Assembly: GCA_905176665.1 (NCBI GenBank)
Contig: CAJINA010000240.1
Location: 92,929 to 156,928, forward strand
DNA from: Olavius algarvensis Delta 4 endosymbiont
GTDB lineage: Bacteria; Desulfobacterota; Desulfobacteria; Desulfobacterales; CAJINA01
Length of the DNA stretch: 64,000 nt
Reading direction: 5' to 3'
Below the pieces are notes generated by a model. That model searched no databases. It saw only the letters and a list, made by a program, of their open reading frames with translations, and was not told where the DNA came from. Positions 1 through 8,122 of the stretch are shown one piece after another (the first letter of the stretch is position 1; each line of letters opens with the position of its first letter). The position numbers were made by a program, and so were the translations under genes.

Positions 1-22
1 GCCGATGGTGATCCAGTCCATG

Positions 23-1471
23 TTAATTCTGCTCCAGAGCGTATCTCACAGGCCATACAAGTGCATTGTCACTTTTTTTCAAGTGGTTGGGTTTACCGTA
101 CCATAGGCTCATCTGGTAGACGTACTGCGGCCCAAATTTGTGGCGGGATTTCGACCAGTAGCCAAATTGGGTGCTGACGTTTGTGAATGGATTGCCTATC
201 GGCAGGGATGGATTCTGCTGTTTCCGATCCACCAGTTGCTTCCATTCTCGCAGGGTAGGCAGGCGCCAACCTGTTTTGCCGGCAATTTCCAGATTGTTGC
301 AATATTCGGTGGCGTCATTAAAGCTAACGGCAATCTGTTTTGGCTGCTTCGCCCAGACCAGATCAGTCATCAGGCCGGTAAACGAATTGTCGCCGTTGTC
401 TTTGAACCGGGCCAGCTTGGTTTTACTGAGCAGGTCGGTAACCGTGCCGTCTGCGCGGTTGTAGGTATAACGGCGTTTGTAGGTGGTTACCGCCAGTTCC
501 TGGGACCGGCCGGCGACATTGTCGGCATTGAGCGCAACCAGGGTCACATTGACGGCCCCTTCCTCTTCCAATTTACGCTGCAGCGTCCACTGGGTGCCGG
601 ACCCGGTCATCCGGTAACGCTTATCACCGACGACGAGTGCGACGGATTTAGCCGGTCGGTCGGTTTTGGCAGTGAATTTGAATTTACGGGAAAGCTGGCC
701 CTTTTTAGGACTGACCGCGGCACTGAGTATATTTACGGTCTCGGCCGGTTTCTTAATCGTGTTCAGGAAGCCCTCATAGGACTTGCCCTGGGCGTCATCC
801 TTGTTGCGGGCGCTTACGCGGTAGGGATTCTGGCCGAGCAGATCCGCCCGGGCCACATACGTCCAGTTGGTCCGGCTACCCTGCATGGTGTACTGCTTAC
901 CGCCGATTTCCAGAAAAACCTTGTCAGACGGGGCACTGGTTTTGGCCTGGATGGTGAATCGGTCTCCCTGGTATCCCTTGCCGGGGGCAACCACAGTAAC
1001 ATCCACCGCGAGAATGTCGGGGATGGGCAGCGGGCTCTTTTTGGCTGTCAGGGAGCCCTGGCCCGGGCGGCCGGAGACGCCCAGCGGGTTGATGGCCGTG
1101 ATTGTAAAGCTCTTCTTGCCGATATCCGGAATAGCCTTTTTCAACTCCCAGGATTTTCCGGATCCTTTCATCGGGAACACCTGGCCGTCTATTTCTACAG
1201 AGACGGACTTGGCCGGCCGATCGGTACGGGCCTTCAGCACGAACTCTTCGCCGGCGTAGCCGGTTTTGGGGCTGGCCACAGCCGCCAGGACATTGGCCGG
1301 GCCGGCTTTGGTCTGCAGGGTTCCTTCGCCGGCCCGTCCCGGCACCCCATCTGCGTTGGTGGCGATAATGCTGAAGGGTACCCGGTCGATATCATCCACC
1401 ACCTGGTCCAGTTTCCAGGCAGTGCCGGAACCCTGCATGGCGTAGCGTTTTTTATCGATGCGCAAAGCCAC
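23..1471 (-). CDS. C-terminal part of the caspase-fold protein: Ig-like repeats plus DUF1566
   Basis: This frame continues the gene above. Coding similarity extends upstream of the first possible start to the G7 tract at 1535-1541; dropping one base there joins the two parts into one protein of about 909 residues. It carries the rest of repeat 2 and repeats 3-5, each about 85-95 residues, with a shared pattern of SPxxGYxGDxF, AKTDRPAKSV and MxGSGTxW. The sequence looks like a beta-sandwich (filamin/Ig-like) stalk. The last 140 residues are a DUF1566/Lcl C-terminal domain: FKDNGDNSFTGLMTDLVWAK, then GWRLPTLREWKQL, ending in LVWPVRY. The same domain ends the 5589-6407 protein. DUF1566 is common in secreted deltaproteobacterial proteins and its function is not established. 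The stop lies at 23-25. The separate start at 1471 is probably an artefact of the frameshift. Confidence 0.75.
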   Translation of the reverse strand: MALRIDKKRYAMQGSGTAWKLDQVVDDIDRVPFSIIATNADGVPGRAGEGTLQTKAGPANVLAAVASPKTGYAGEEFVLKARTDRPAKSVSVEIDGQVFPMKGSGKSWELKKAIPDIGKKSFTITAINPLGVSGRPGQGSLTAKKSPLPIPDILAVDVTVVAPGKGYQGDRFTIQAKTSAPSDKVFLEIGGKQYTMQGSRTNWTYVARADLLGQNPYRVSARNKDDAQGKSYEGFLNTIKKPAETVNILSAAVSPKKGQLSRKFKFTAKTDRPAKSVALVVGDKRYRMTGSGTQWTLQRKLEEEGAVNVTLVALNADNVAGRSQELAVTTYKRRYTYNRADGTVTDLLSKTKLARFKDNGDNSFTGLMTDLVWAKQPKQIAVSFNDATEYCNNLEIAGKTGWRLPTLREWKQLVDRKQQNPSLPIGNPFTNVSTQFGYWSKSRHKFGPQYVYQMSLWYGKPNHLKKSDNALVWPVRYALEQN

Positions 1472-2753
1472 CGTGCGGGCCGGTCGGTCGGTTTTGGCTG
1501 CAAAGGTGAATTTGTCTCCGCCAAAGCCGCCCGTGGGGGGGTGTGACGGAGGCCGTCAAAACATTGGCTGCTTCCGCTCGTTTTTTGATGGCCGCCAGGG
1601 TGCCGGCAAAGGTTTTACCGGACTGTTCGTTGCGGTTAAGAGCCGCGATGGTGAAGGCAGCCGAACCAACACTTTCAAAATTACCTTTGAAAGTCCACTC
1701 GGTACCTGAGCCCTGCATGGGTTGTTTCTTGTTATTGATATTAAAGTATACTTCGCTGGCTACCGTACTGGTGCGGGCGGTTACGGTGAAGGGATCCCCG
1801 GGGTAGCCTTTTTCCGGGGAAATCGTCGATTCGACCACGTCGATGAGAATCGCCGGTGCCAGTCGGGCGATGATGAACTGGCCGCCTTTGTCCATCTTGG
1901 TCTTGCGCAGGCGCCCCTGGACCAACCGCACACCGGCAATCTTCTGGATGGGGAGAAAAATGTTTTCATCGAAAATCAAGTTTTCGAAATCGATGATTTC
2001 CAACTCGTTTTCATTCAGCGCCTTATCCAGATAGTAAGTGAAGAGTCCGAAATTGTCCGTCCCGGCGCTGCCGGGCCAGTGCTGGTCTCCGAAGGCGATG
2101 ACTTCACGGGAACGCCGGGAGGCTTTTTCCAGAATTTTTTCCGGGTACCTGAGATCGTAGGGCGTCAGTGAGATGGAGCGTGAGCGCACAAGTTTGGAGG
2201 AAAAGTGTGAGTCGGCCAGGATCAACAGGCTTTTCGCTTTGAACGCTTTGGACCCCAGATATTCGGAGATGATTGTCGAGTGCTTCAGCCAGGTAAGCTT
2301 GGACTTTTTCTTGCCGTCGATGGGAATCCAGTAGGTTTCCCCGTCATCGTCTTCAAAACTCTGACCGGCAAAGAAAATGAGCAGGTTGTCGTTTTCGTTC
2401 AGTTCGCCCAGGTAGCCTTCGATGGCGGTGAGGATGTTGATCAGGGTTGGCTTGTCCCTGGTCTTATCGCTCAGCAGGGTGATATTGGACTTGCTGAAGT
2501 TGTATTTCTTGGCCAGCGTGTCGGCGATGCGATGGGCATCTTTGACCGGGCTTTTGAGCGCCGGCCACTGGGTGTAGCCGTTGATGCCCACGATAAGGGC
2601 GTGGTTCGTGCCCGAGCCCACCTTCGCGGCTTTGAGCAGACCAAACGGAACGCTGCAGGCTGCAATGAAAAAACACAGCAGGAGGATGCGTGCTTTGTGA
2701 CGGGCAAGTCTGTTCATGCGCAGCGACGGAAGATTCAAGGCATTGTCTTTCAT
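1452..2753 (-). CDS. Caspase-fold (peptidase C14-like) protein, N-terminal part of a frameshifted gene; catalytic dyad lost
   Basis: Residues about 48-270 form a caspase-like p20 core: NHALIVGINGY opens it, LLIFFAGQSF is the site of the catalytic His, and LILADSHFSS is the site of the catalytic Cys. Active members read AGHG and DSC(F/Y)SG. Here the His is Gln131 (codon at 2361-2363) and the Cys is His183 (codon at 2205-2207), so proteolysis is not expected. The N-terminus has a hydrophobic segment ending FFIAAC, which suggests export, possibly as a lipoprotein. A first Ig-like repeat follows (about 306-395). After residue about 404 the frame shifts in a G7 tract (1535-1541 on the plus strand), and the last 30 residues are out-of-frame filler. 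An AAGG ribosome site precedes the ATG. Fold assignment is firm; the role is unknown, perhaps a scaffold or sensor in the envelope. Confidence 0.8.
   Translation of the reverse strand: MKDNALNLPSLRMNRLARHKARILLLCFFIAACSVPFGLLKAAKVGSGTNHALIVGINGYTQWPALKSPVKDAHRIADTLAKKYNFSKSNITLLSDKTRDKPTLINILTAIEGYLGELNENDNLLIFFAGQSFEDDDGETYWIPIDGKKKSKLTWLKHSTIISEYLGSKAFKAKSLLILADSHFSSKLVRSRSISLTPYDLRYPEKILEKASRRSREVIAFGDQHWPGSAGTDNFGLFTYYLDKALNENELEIIDFENLIFDENIFLPIQKIAGVRLVQGRLRKTKMDKGGQFIIARLAPAILIDVVESTISPEKGYPGDPFTVTARTSTVASEVYFNINNKKQPMQGSGTEWTFKGNFESVGSAAFTIAALNRNEQSGKTFAGTLAAIKKRAEAANVLTASVTPPHGRLWRRQIHLCSQNRPTGPHGGFAHR
1535..1541. other. G7 homopolymer at the frameshift point
   Basis: Seven G on the plus strand (C7 in the coding strand). 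With six the frame runs from SVTPP straight into TGGFGGDKFTFAAK and keeps the repeat pattern; with seven it runs into nonsense and stops at 1452. It could be a sequencing error, a real mutation, or a phase-variable tract. Confidence 0.85.
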
Positions 2754-2823
2754 GAACGGAACCTTTTTTATGTGAAACCGGCAAAGGATGATAGGCCGGA
2801 ATCACGGCAGACTACTCGAGCAG

Positions 2824-2967
2824 AGAACTTATCTCAAAAACGAATTTTGGTTCAAAATCAAGGCGGCCGTGAGGAATAAACCGGAGGAATACATCAGGTA
2901 TTTCGAGGATTTATTCCAAGCGCCCAACGCCAAGTTTGTGCCAAAAGACCCTTTTTGAGATTGGTTC
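2824..2967. repeat. Covarying long hairpin element, copy 1
   Basis: The ends AGAACTTATCTC and GAGATTGGTTCT are complementary. Inside are the shared left block (TTGGTTCAAAATCAAGGCGG), variable inner arms GGAATAAA/TTTATTCC, and an apex GGAGGAATAC...GTATTTCGAGG that is itself a small stem. It lies about 70 bp upstream of the caspase-fold gene. Confidence 0.8.
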
Positions 2968-3254
2968 TAAAATCTTCGTCAAATTGTCGCAGCCCTAAGG
3001 AAAGGGCCGGCGATTATGGTTCGAAAATGATTGCTGCGGCCAGCCACTTCCAATTCGGGTACCCTGGTATCAGGGCAGGTTATGATCAGCCTAAGATATA
3101 GATTTCAGTACACTTATATGCTTTCTGCAATTTTCTGTCAAGTCAGGATATTTGGTGACATCAAGGGACGGCGTCGTATATTAGGGGATTGATTCCGAAT
3201 GCCGGTGTCGAGATTGGGCCTTAAGGCACGTTGGATACAGTCGCTTTAGACAAG

Positions 3255-3286
3255 AAAACCTGAAGTCGTCTTTGACTTCAGGTTTT
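3255..3286. terminator. Stem-loop, possible bidirectional terminator
   Basis: Perfect 13-bp stem AAAACCTGAAGTC/GACTTCAGGTTTT with a 6-nt loop. A broken T run follows on the plus strand (TTTTGTGTTTT). It lies between the leftward PP2C gene and the leftward caspase-fold gene and could end transcription of the former, although it is about 245 bp past its stop. Confidence 0.5.
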
Positions 3287-3338
3287 GTGTTTTGAGGGCC
3301 TTACGTAAGAGCCAAGGGTAATTTTAGATTAGCTTTTT

Positions 3339-3531
3339 AGAGGCTATCTCAAAAATAGGATTTTGGTTCAAGATTAAGGTGGCCGCGAGGTTTCCACGCG
3401 TTGCGGGATTTCCCGCTTTTTGATTCTCCAGTTGTGGGTCACAACCGGAGGAAAACTCAAAGTATTTTGAGGATGTGAACCTAGGGCCCAACGCAGAGAT
3501 TGGGCCAAAAGACATTTTTACGACAGCCTCT
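3339..3531. repeat. Covarying long hairpin element, copy 2 (longest)
   Basis: Ends AGAGGCTATCTC and ACGACAGCCTCT pair. The shared blocks are TTGGTTCAAGATTAAGGTGG on the left and CCCAACGCAGAGATTGGGCC on the right, with apex GGAGGAAAAC...GTATTTTGAGG. It carries an extra inner stem-loop (CGCGTTGCGGGATTTCCCGC area). It abuts the stop codon of the PP2C gene, so it forms the 3' end of that transcript. Confidence 0.8.
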
Positions 3532-4321
3532 AGGTGCGGCAGATTATCACACTGATATTATCTTTCCCCCCGGCATCATTAGCCGCATCGGCCAGGGCAT
3601 TGGCAATGCGGCCGGTGTCTTCGGAGGAAGTAAAAATACGCTGGATTTCATCATCGGCGACCATATCCGAAAGACCGTCGCTGCAAAGCAGGTAAAAGTC
3701 GCCGGACTGGTATTCATCCCATTCTACGGTCGGGGACACGGCCGGGGTGGGTCCAATGGCGCGGGTGATCACGTTTGTACTGGGCTCCGGCCCCTTGCGG
3801 CCGCCATCCACCCAGGCCACGTGTGCGGAATGGTCCCGGGTCAACTGTTCCAGTTTGCCGTCGCGCAGCCGGTACATGCGGCTGTCACCCACATGAAAGC
3901 GCACGGCATACTTTTCATCGGTTATCACCAGGCCGACCAGGGTCGTTCCCATGAAGCGCTGCAACTTTTCATCGCAGTTGCGGCCGTACACGACATCATT
4001 GGCCTCGATCACTGCTGAGTCCACCAGGGACATGACGCAGGAGACCGACGGCGGTATGCCCCCTCCGTCGGTGATGTCAAGCAGCTCGGTCTCGATCGAT
4101 TCCGGTTCGAGAAAGGGACCGATGGTATCCACGGCGCTACGACTGGCTTCCTGGCCTTTTTCATGACCGCCCATCCCGTCGGCCAGCAGGGCAACGGTGC
4201 CGCCCTCGTCCAGATAGATGGAATCCTCGTTGCGCTGCCTGCGGATGCCGGTGTCGGACACACCGCTGGCCCGCATAATGCTGGAATCTACATCGATTTG
4301 AATTCGGTCTGGGCTGCCCAC
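3530..4321 (-). CDS. PP2C-family serine/threonine protein phosphatase
   Basis: A metal-dependent phosphatase that removes phosphate from Ser/Thr residues. All family motifs are visible in order: RQRNEDS (about 27), LADGMGGHEKG (about 46-56, metal-binding Asp and Gly), GTTLV (about 125), HVGDSRMYRL (about 142), CSDGLSDMV (about 212) and GGKDNISVI (about 252). At about 263 residues it is a stand-alone catalytic domain with no membrane segment, so it is cytoplasmic. Translation may begin at the GTG used here or at the ATG 15 codons in (4276); neither has a clear ribosome site. It follows the cyclase-FHA gene with a 43-bp gap on the same strand, so the two are probably one operon. FHA proteins read phosphothreonine, so the pair fits a phospho-signalling circuit, but no Ser/Thr kinase is in the window. 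Confidence 0.9.
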   Translation of the reverse strand: MGSPDRIQIDVDSSIMRASGVSDTGIRRQRNEDSIYLDEGGTVALLADGMGGHEKGQEASRSAVDTIGPFLEPESIETELLDITDGGGIPPSVSCVMSLVDSAVIEANDVVYGRNCDEKLQRFMGTTLVGLVITDEKYAVRFHVGDSRMYRLRDGKLEQLTRDHSAHVAWVDGGRKGPEPSTNVITRAIGPTPAVSPTVEWDEYQSGDFYLLCSDGLSDMVADDEIQRIFTSSEDTGRIANALADAANDAGGKDNISVIICRT

Positions 4322-4364
4322 AAGAGATGACTTTCAGCTTTTTGGTCTAATTGTATTCGTGTTG

Positions 4365-5264
4365 TTACATCTTTATATTGTATTTTATGTACAGGTCTGA
4401 GTCGCCTTCAATCTCTTTGCCGAGACTGATAAGGCCGTTGCCGAGCAAAGTGGTCTCATCCCGGCGCAGGTGGACTCTTTTCTTGCCTTGCAGCAGGACA
4501 AACGTTCCGTTGGTGCTCTGGTCGATGAGGATGAATTTGCCACGGTTGTATTCGATGCGGGCGTGGGATCGCGAAACACCTTTATCTTTGACAACAATAT
4601 CGTTGTGCAACTGGCGCCCAAGTGTGGCGCTCGGGTGTGACTCGCCCATCTCCAGCATCGTGTTGCCGCAGCTAACTTCCATGCGGCAGCGCAGGGCCGG
4701 CGAGTCAATTGCATCGTCCATCATAATGGTGACGTCATGCTGCTCCCAGACGATTTCAAAGGTGCTCATTTCACCGCTTTTGCCCTTGACAATGGTCTTA
4801 TCGATGCAATTGGATGCGTTTTGTAAGTCCTCGTCAAGTTGGTCGACCGTCTCCTTGGTGGTGATAATCTGCCGCTGGTTGGCCAGGGCCACCATGCGGG
4901 CAGCCACATTGACGGCATCGCCGAACACGTCGCCGTCTTCCTTGATGACGTTACCGTACTGGATGCCGACATAGATGTTCGGGGCGTCAATTGTCACACT
5001 TTCCGGCAGCGGCATATCCTCGAGAGACTCATTCATCTCGACGGCCGCTTCAACCGCATTTTGAGCAGTGGGAAAGGTACACATGATTTCGTCACCAATG
5101 GTTTTGATGACGGAGCCATCGAAGTAGTCGGTGATCTTTTCAAAAAGGCCCAAACAGGTCGAAATGAGTTCCTGGGCAACTGTGTTCCCTAGCTTCTCAT
5201 ACAGGTGGGTGCTTTTTGCTATATCCGCAAAAAGAATTGCAAGTGTATCTGTTTCTCGTGGCAT
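4365..5264 (-). CDS. Class III nucleotidyl cyclase with C-terminal FHA domain
   Basis: The N-terminal half (about residues 5-190) is a class III adenylate/guanylate cyclase homology domain: LFADIAKST and IKTIGDEIMCTF carry the two metal-binding Asp, and GDVFGDAVNVAARM carries the transition-state Asn and Arg. Lys and Asp at the purine-recognition positions favour ATP, so cyclic AMP is the likely product. The C-terminal part (about 205-300) is an FHA domain: TLGRQLHNDIVV, then VSRSHARIEY and DQSTNGTFV, with the Arg, Ser, His and Asn-Gly expected for phosphothreonine binding. There is no membrane segment. The ATG at 5264 is preferred over the GTG at 5270 because a GGGGTG sits just before it. 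A TTGACA/TATGTT promoter lies about 50 bp upstream. A PP2C phosphatase gene follows, so cAMP output may depend on a phosphorylated partner. Confidence 0.9.
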   Translation of the reverse strand: MPRETDTLAILFADIAKSTHLYEKLGNTVAQELISTCLGLFEKITDYFDGSVIKTIGDEIMCTFPTAQNAVEAAVEMNESLEDMPLPESVTIDAPNIYVGIQYGNVIKEDGDVFGDAVNVAARMVALANQRQIITTKETVDQLDEDLQNASNCIDKTIVKGKSGEMSTFEIVWEQHDVTIMMDDAIDSPALRCRMEVSCGNTMLEMGESHPSATLGRQLHNDIVVKDKGVSRSHARIEYNRGKFILIDQSTNGTFVLLQGKKRVHLRRDETTLLGNGLISLGKEIEGDSDLYIKYNIKM

Positions 5265-5270
5265 GCACAC

Positions 5271-5585
5271 CCCGTGATGAGCGTTTAAGTTAAAACATTC
5301 GGAATAAAAACAACATAATGAATCAGTGTTAAAGTGTCAACGGAAAAAGTTTGGGCCTTCTCGCGTTCCCTATTGAAATAGCTAAAAAAAGATGGCATTT
5401 TCGAGGCAGGTAATTGTGCTGAAAATCGAGGCTTGAAACCCGGGTCTCAGGGGTCCAAAGTTACGGTTCAGAGGTTAAAAGGCCATGGCCTGAGAACAGA
5501 GATCCGAATTCTGAGGTCCGACCCGGACATTGAACGCTGAACCCGAAACCGCCTTTCAATTATTTAAATCTATAGGATTGGATAC
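5271..5585. other. Divergent intergenic region
   Basis: It holds the leftward cyclase promoter. The right half (about 5430-5560) contains degenerate GGTCC/CTGAG-type short repeats like those in other gaps. No coding frame was seen. Confidence 0.5.
5312..5340 (-). promoter_or_regulatory. Sigma70-type promoter of the cyclase/PP2C operon
   Basis: On the minus strand a perfect TTGACA (plus 5335-5340) and TATGTT (plus 5312-5317) are separated by 17 bp. Transcription would start near 5305, giving a leader of about 40 nt before the cyclase ATG. Confidence 0.6.
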
Positions 5586-5588
5586 GTG

Positions 5589-6407
5589 ATGCCATTTTAC
5601 AAAATTCTGGTGGTGGCAGGATTGATCGTTGCAATAGGGCTTTGCGCCGCTGGTTTTGCCGGTAACCCGACCGCTGCACCTGCCGCTTATTACAGTATCC
5701 ACGTGGCGTCATTCCAGGATCTGAGAAACGCCAACGCCTTCGTCAATTCACTCCAGGGGCAGGGCAAGGTGGTTTTCTGGAAAGGCGCCCAGGTTGCCAA
5801 GAAAGGGTATTTTTACCGGATTTTCACCGGCCGCTACGCGACCTATGCCGCAGCTGAAAAGGTCTGGCGGCAGATGGATGCACAGGGACTGGTGAGCTAC
5901 AAGGGGATCTTCAGTTTTGACGATCTCCTTCCCCAGGCCAAGCCCAGTCGGGATTCCGGCCGGCGGCCGGCGCAGACGGCAGCTGAGATTCAGCAGAAAA
6001 AAAGCATGCGGCCTGGGCGTTTCGTGGACAATGGCGACGGCACCGTGACCGACCGCCAGAGCGGCCTGATGTGGATCCAAAACGGCTGGCATCGCGATTT
6101 TTTCGCCGCCACCACCTGGGAGGAGGCGATTACCAGCTGCGAACAGTTCCAGACGGCCGGCTACGGCGATTGGACCCTGCCGACCAGGGCGCAGTGGCAG
6201 AGCCTGTTGGATGATACGATCCAGGCGCCGGCCATCGCGGAACCGAATCCCTTCAAGAACGTGATCATCCACATGCCTTACTGGGCCAAGGACGGGCCGC
6301 TGCGGCTGCTGTCACGCCGCTATACCACCTTGCTATATGCCGGCACGATCAACCACCAGCAGAAGGACGAAATGGCGTTTATATGGCCGGTGAGGGTTGT
6401 TAGGTAA
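5589..6407 (+). CDS. Exported SPOR-domain protein with C-terminal DUF1566
   Basis: Starts with a hydrophobic signal segment (about residues 4-22, cleavage near AAGFAG). It is followed by a SPOR-like peptidoglycan-binding domain (about 33-110: YYSIHVASFQDLRNANAF, YFYRIFTGRYATYAAAEKV). A linker of about 30 residues leads to DUF1566 (about 140-270: FVDNGDGTVTDRQSGLMWIQ, GDWTLPTRAQWQSLLDD, ending FIWPVRVV). SPOR domains bind denuded glycan strands at septa, so a periplasmic location is likely. The ATG at 5589 is preferred over the GTG at 5586. The DUF1566 tail is the same type as in the gene at 23-1535, which suggests a related cell-surface role. Function not known. Confidence 0.85.
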   Translation: MPFYKILVVAGLIVAIGLCAAGFAGNPTAAPAAYYSIHVASFQDLRNANAFVNSLQGQGKVVFWKGAQVAKKGYFYRIFTGRYATYAAAEKVWRQMDAQGLVSYKGIFSFDDLLPQAKPSRDSGRRPAQTAAEIQQKKSMRPGRFVDNGDGTVTDRQSGLMWIQNGWHRDFFAATTWEEAITSCEQFQTAGYGDWTLPTRAQWQSLLDDTIQAPAIAEPNPFKNVIIHMPYWAKDGPLRLLSRRYTTLLYAGTINHQQKDEMAFIWPVRVVR

Positions 6408-7006
6408 TTAGGCTGAAGACTGAAGGCTGAAGTAAGGTCAAAGAGGTCGGACGCCGGAGTCTGAAGTCAGGTGTCAGGAGTCAGGAGTCGGGAGTCTGAG
6501 GTCAGGAAGGGCATGAGATCGGAGGTCAGAGGTCGGAAGTCAGAATTCTGAAGGCTGAAGGCTGGAACCAAGAAGTCGGAAGTCAAAGATCAGAGGCCGG
6601 GCAACTAAGACCACTTTTAGACACGGATGTCACGGATTGCACGGTTATCGCTTCGCGCAATTCAATCACTTAAAACCTTTTAGACAGGATTGCGCCTATG
6701 CGGCTTGAAAACCGTTCTACAGGATTAGCAGGATGGAAAACCTGTTTTGGCTGGCCGGATGCCAGCCCAAACACACTCATTGCCTTCGGCAAGAAATTCG
6801 TTTTCATTGTTTTAGTTCAGCTGACATCTGACCACTGACATCTGGCCCTTTAGTGGCGGATGATACCATTTTCAATCCCATCCGGGGATTGAAAATTTGT
6901 TCTTTATCCTGTCTATCATGTTAATCCTGTCAAAAAGATTTTAGTTTGAGTTGTTACCCGAATCTGTGCAATCCGCGTAATCCGTGTCAAAAATTGCAGC
7001 TACTTT
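6408..7006. repeat. Repeat-filled gap: GGAGTC-type short repeats, then left copy of an inverted composite repeat
   Basis: 6413-6600 is made of 7-9 bp degenerate repeats (GGCTGAAG, GTCGGAAGTC, GGTCAGGAGTC). 6612-6985 holds a composite repeat: ACGGATN-type repeats, ATCGCTTCGCG, GGCTGGCCGGATGCCAGCC, TTGCCTTCGGCAAG, the stem TTTTCAATCCC/GGGGATTGAAAA, then ATCCTGT repeats. No gene. Confidence 0.8.
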
Positions 7007-8122
7007 CTATTCAATCATTCTTCGTCCGTTGCTCGCTTTTTCGCTAATCCCCCTCGAGATCACCATTCTGCGGCCGATCTTGCGGCCGTCGGCAAGCACA
7101 CTTTCATCCTGGTTGGAGATGGCCGATTGACAGGTGCGGGTGTGGGGATAGCGGTGCTTGATGTGGGCCCGCAGCTGCGGGTCTTCGATTTTGATAATTT
7201 CGTTGGCATCACTGTCCGCGGCAACTTCGGTCTGTCGGGTTTCAAGGCGGCTGCGAAAGCCCTCGATGATCCCTGTGGCAAAATCGGTTTTGCGGTGCAG
7301 GGTCAGGTTTTTATTCTTGTTGTAGCGGGACCATTGCAGATTAATGTGGTTCCTTACAAAGTCATAGACGTACTCAGCCGAGACCACGTTCTCAGGGGTG
7401 CCGGTTATTTCCAGGACGCGTCCCATCTTCTCGCGGTCCGCTACCCAGGCGCTGACCCAGATGCCCTGGACAAAATAGAAATCTACCAGCAGGCTGGAAA
7501 GAAAATAGGCGTCCCTTGTGTGGCGCAGGGCCGGTTGACCGACAAAGATACTGACGAAATTACGATCTTTGTCCTGCTCGATCAAATCGATATTATAGCG
7601 GGCCATCAACTCATACGCTTTTATCATGGCCGCTTCGGCTTCGTGCTTGTTCCGGCTTTCCGACAGCGCCATCAGCTTGCGAATCCGGAGCAGGATCCGG
7701 TCATCGTCCGACAACTGGTTGGCAGCATAACGGTCTTTGAGGGGCGGGTAGTCGCCGGAAGCGCGGGGATTGGCCCGCAGCAGGCGGCATGCTTCTTGGA
7801 AAATCGACCCGTGGGCGCCTTCCTGTCTATGGGGTTGCAATCGGTCAGCCAGCTGATGGGCCATTTCATGGTGGAGAACTTCACGCACAGAATCCCAGGG
7901 ATAATCCAGGACGAGTTTGCGGCTGATGCTGATCTCATTGCGCTTGCCATCCCAGTATCCCCAGCGGCTGTGCATGTCGACCAGGCGGAAGAGGGGCCGC
8001 TGCATCAAACTGCGATGATGATCACCCAGGTACCAGAGCGCCGCGTCCCACTCCCGCACCAACCCAAGTAATAACCGCCGCTCAAGGTCAGCTTGAAATT
8101 GTTTGCTATTCTTCTTGTTCAA
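7007..8122 (-). CDS. SprT-like zinc metalloprotease domain with DUF2786
   Basis: The N-terminal part (about residues 20-125) is SprT-like: SRWGYWDGKRNEISISRKL followed by the zinc motif HHEMAHQLAD (HExxH) and a downstream His in HGSIFQEAC. The middle (about 140-180) is DUF2786: IRKLMALSESRNKHEAEAAM and AYELMARYNID. The remaining 190 residues are conserved with DUF2786 proteins but have no named function. The SprT fold cleaves proteins or DNA-protein crosslinks in other organisms; here only the fold and the zinc site can be asserted. The reading frame opens with TTG and the ribosome site is weak. It stands alone, between two inverted copies of a composite repeat and convergent with the SPOR gene. 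Confidence 0.85.
   Translation of the reverse strand: MNKKNSKQFQADLERRLLLGLVREWDAALWYLGDHHRSLMQRPLFRLVDMHSRWGYWDGKRNEISISRKLVLDYPWDSVREVLHHEMAHQLADRLQPHRQEGAHGSIFQEACRLLRANPRASGDYPPLKDRYAANQLSDDDRILLRIRKLMALSESRNKHEAEAAMIKAYELMARYNIDLIEQDKDRNFVSIFVGQPALRHTRDAYFLSSLLVDFYFVQGIWVSAWVADREKMGRVLEITGTPENVVSAEYVYDFVRNHINLQWSRYNKNKNLTLHRKTDFATGIIEGFRSRLETRQTEVAADSDANEIIKIEDPQLRAHIKHRYPHTRTCQSAISNQDESVLADGRKIGRRMVISRGISEKASNGRRMIE

Larger units (their letters stand above)
2754..3529. other. Gene-free stretch with two hairpin elements and a terminator-like stem
   Basis: No credible coding frame is visible between the caspase-fold gene and the PP2C gene. The stretch holds copies 1 and 2 of the covarying hairpin family (2824-2967 and 3339-3531) and a perfect 13-bp stem-loop at 3255-3286. 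The segment 2970-3250 shows no structure I recognise. Confidence 0.6.

Noticed and set aside
1452..1541. Programmed ribosomal frameshifting at C7
   Set aside because: Not excluded, but there is no upstream Shine-Dalgarno-like stimulator or downstream structure that I can see; error or mutation is simpler.
140..1546. A long open frame on the plus strand (468 codons) across the Ig-like repeats
   Set aside because: It is the antisense of a well-supported repeat/DUF1566 protein; the translation has no recognisable domain and the openness follows from the GC-rich codon pattern of the real gene.
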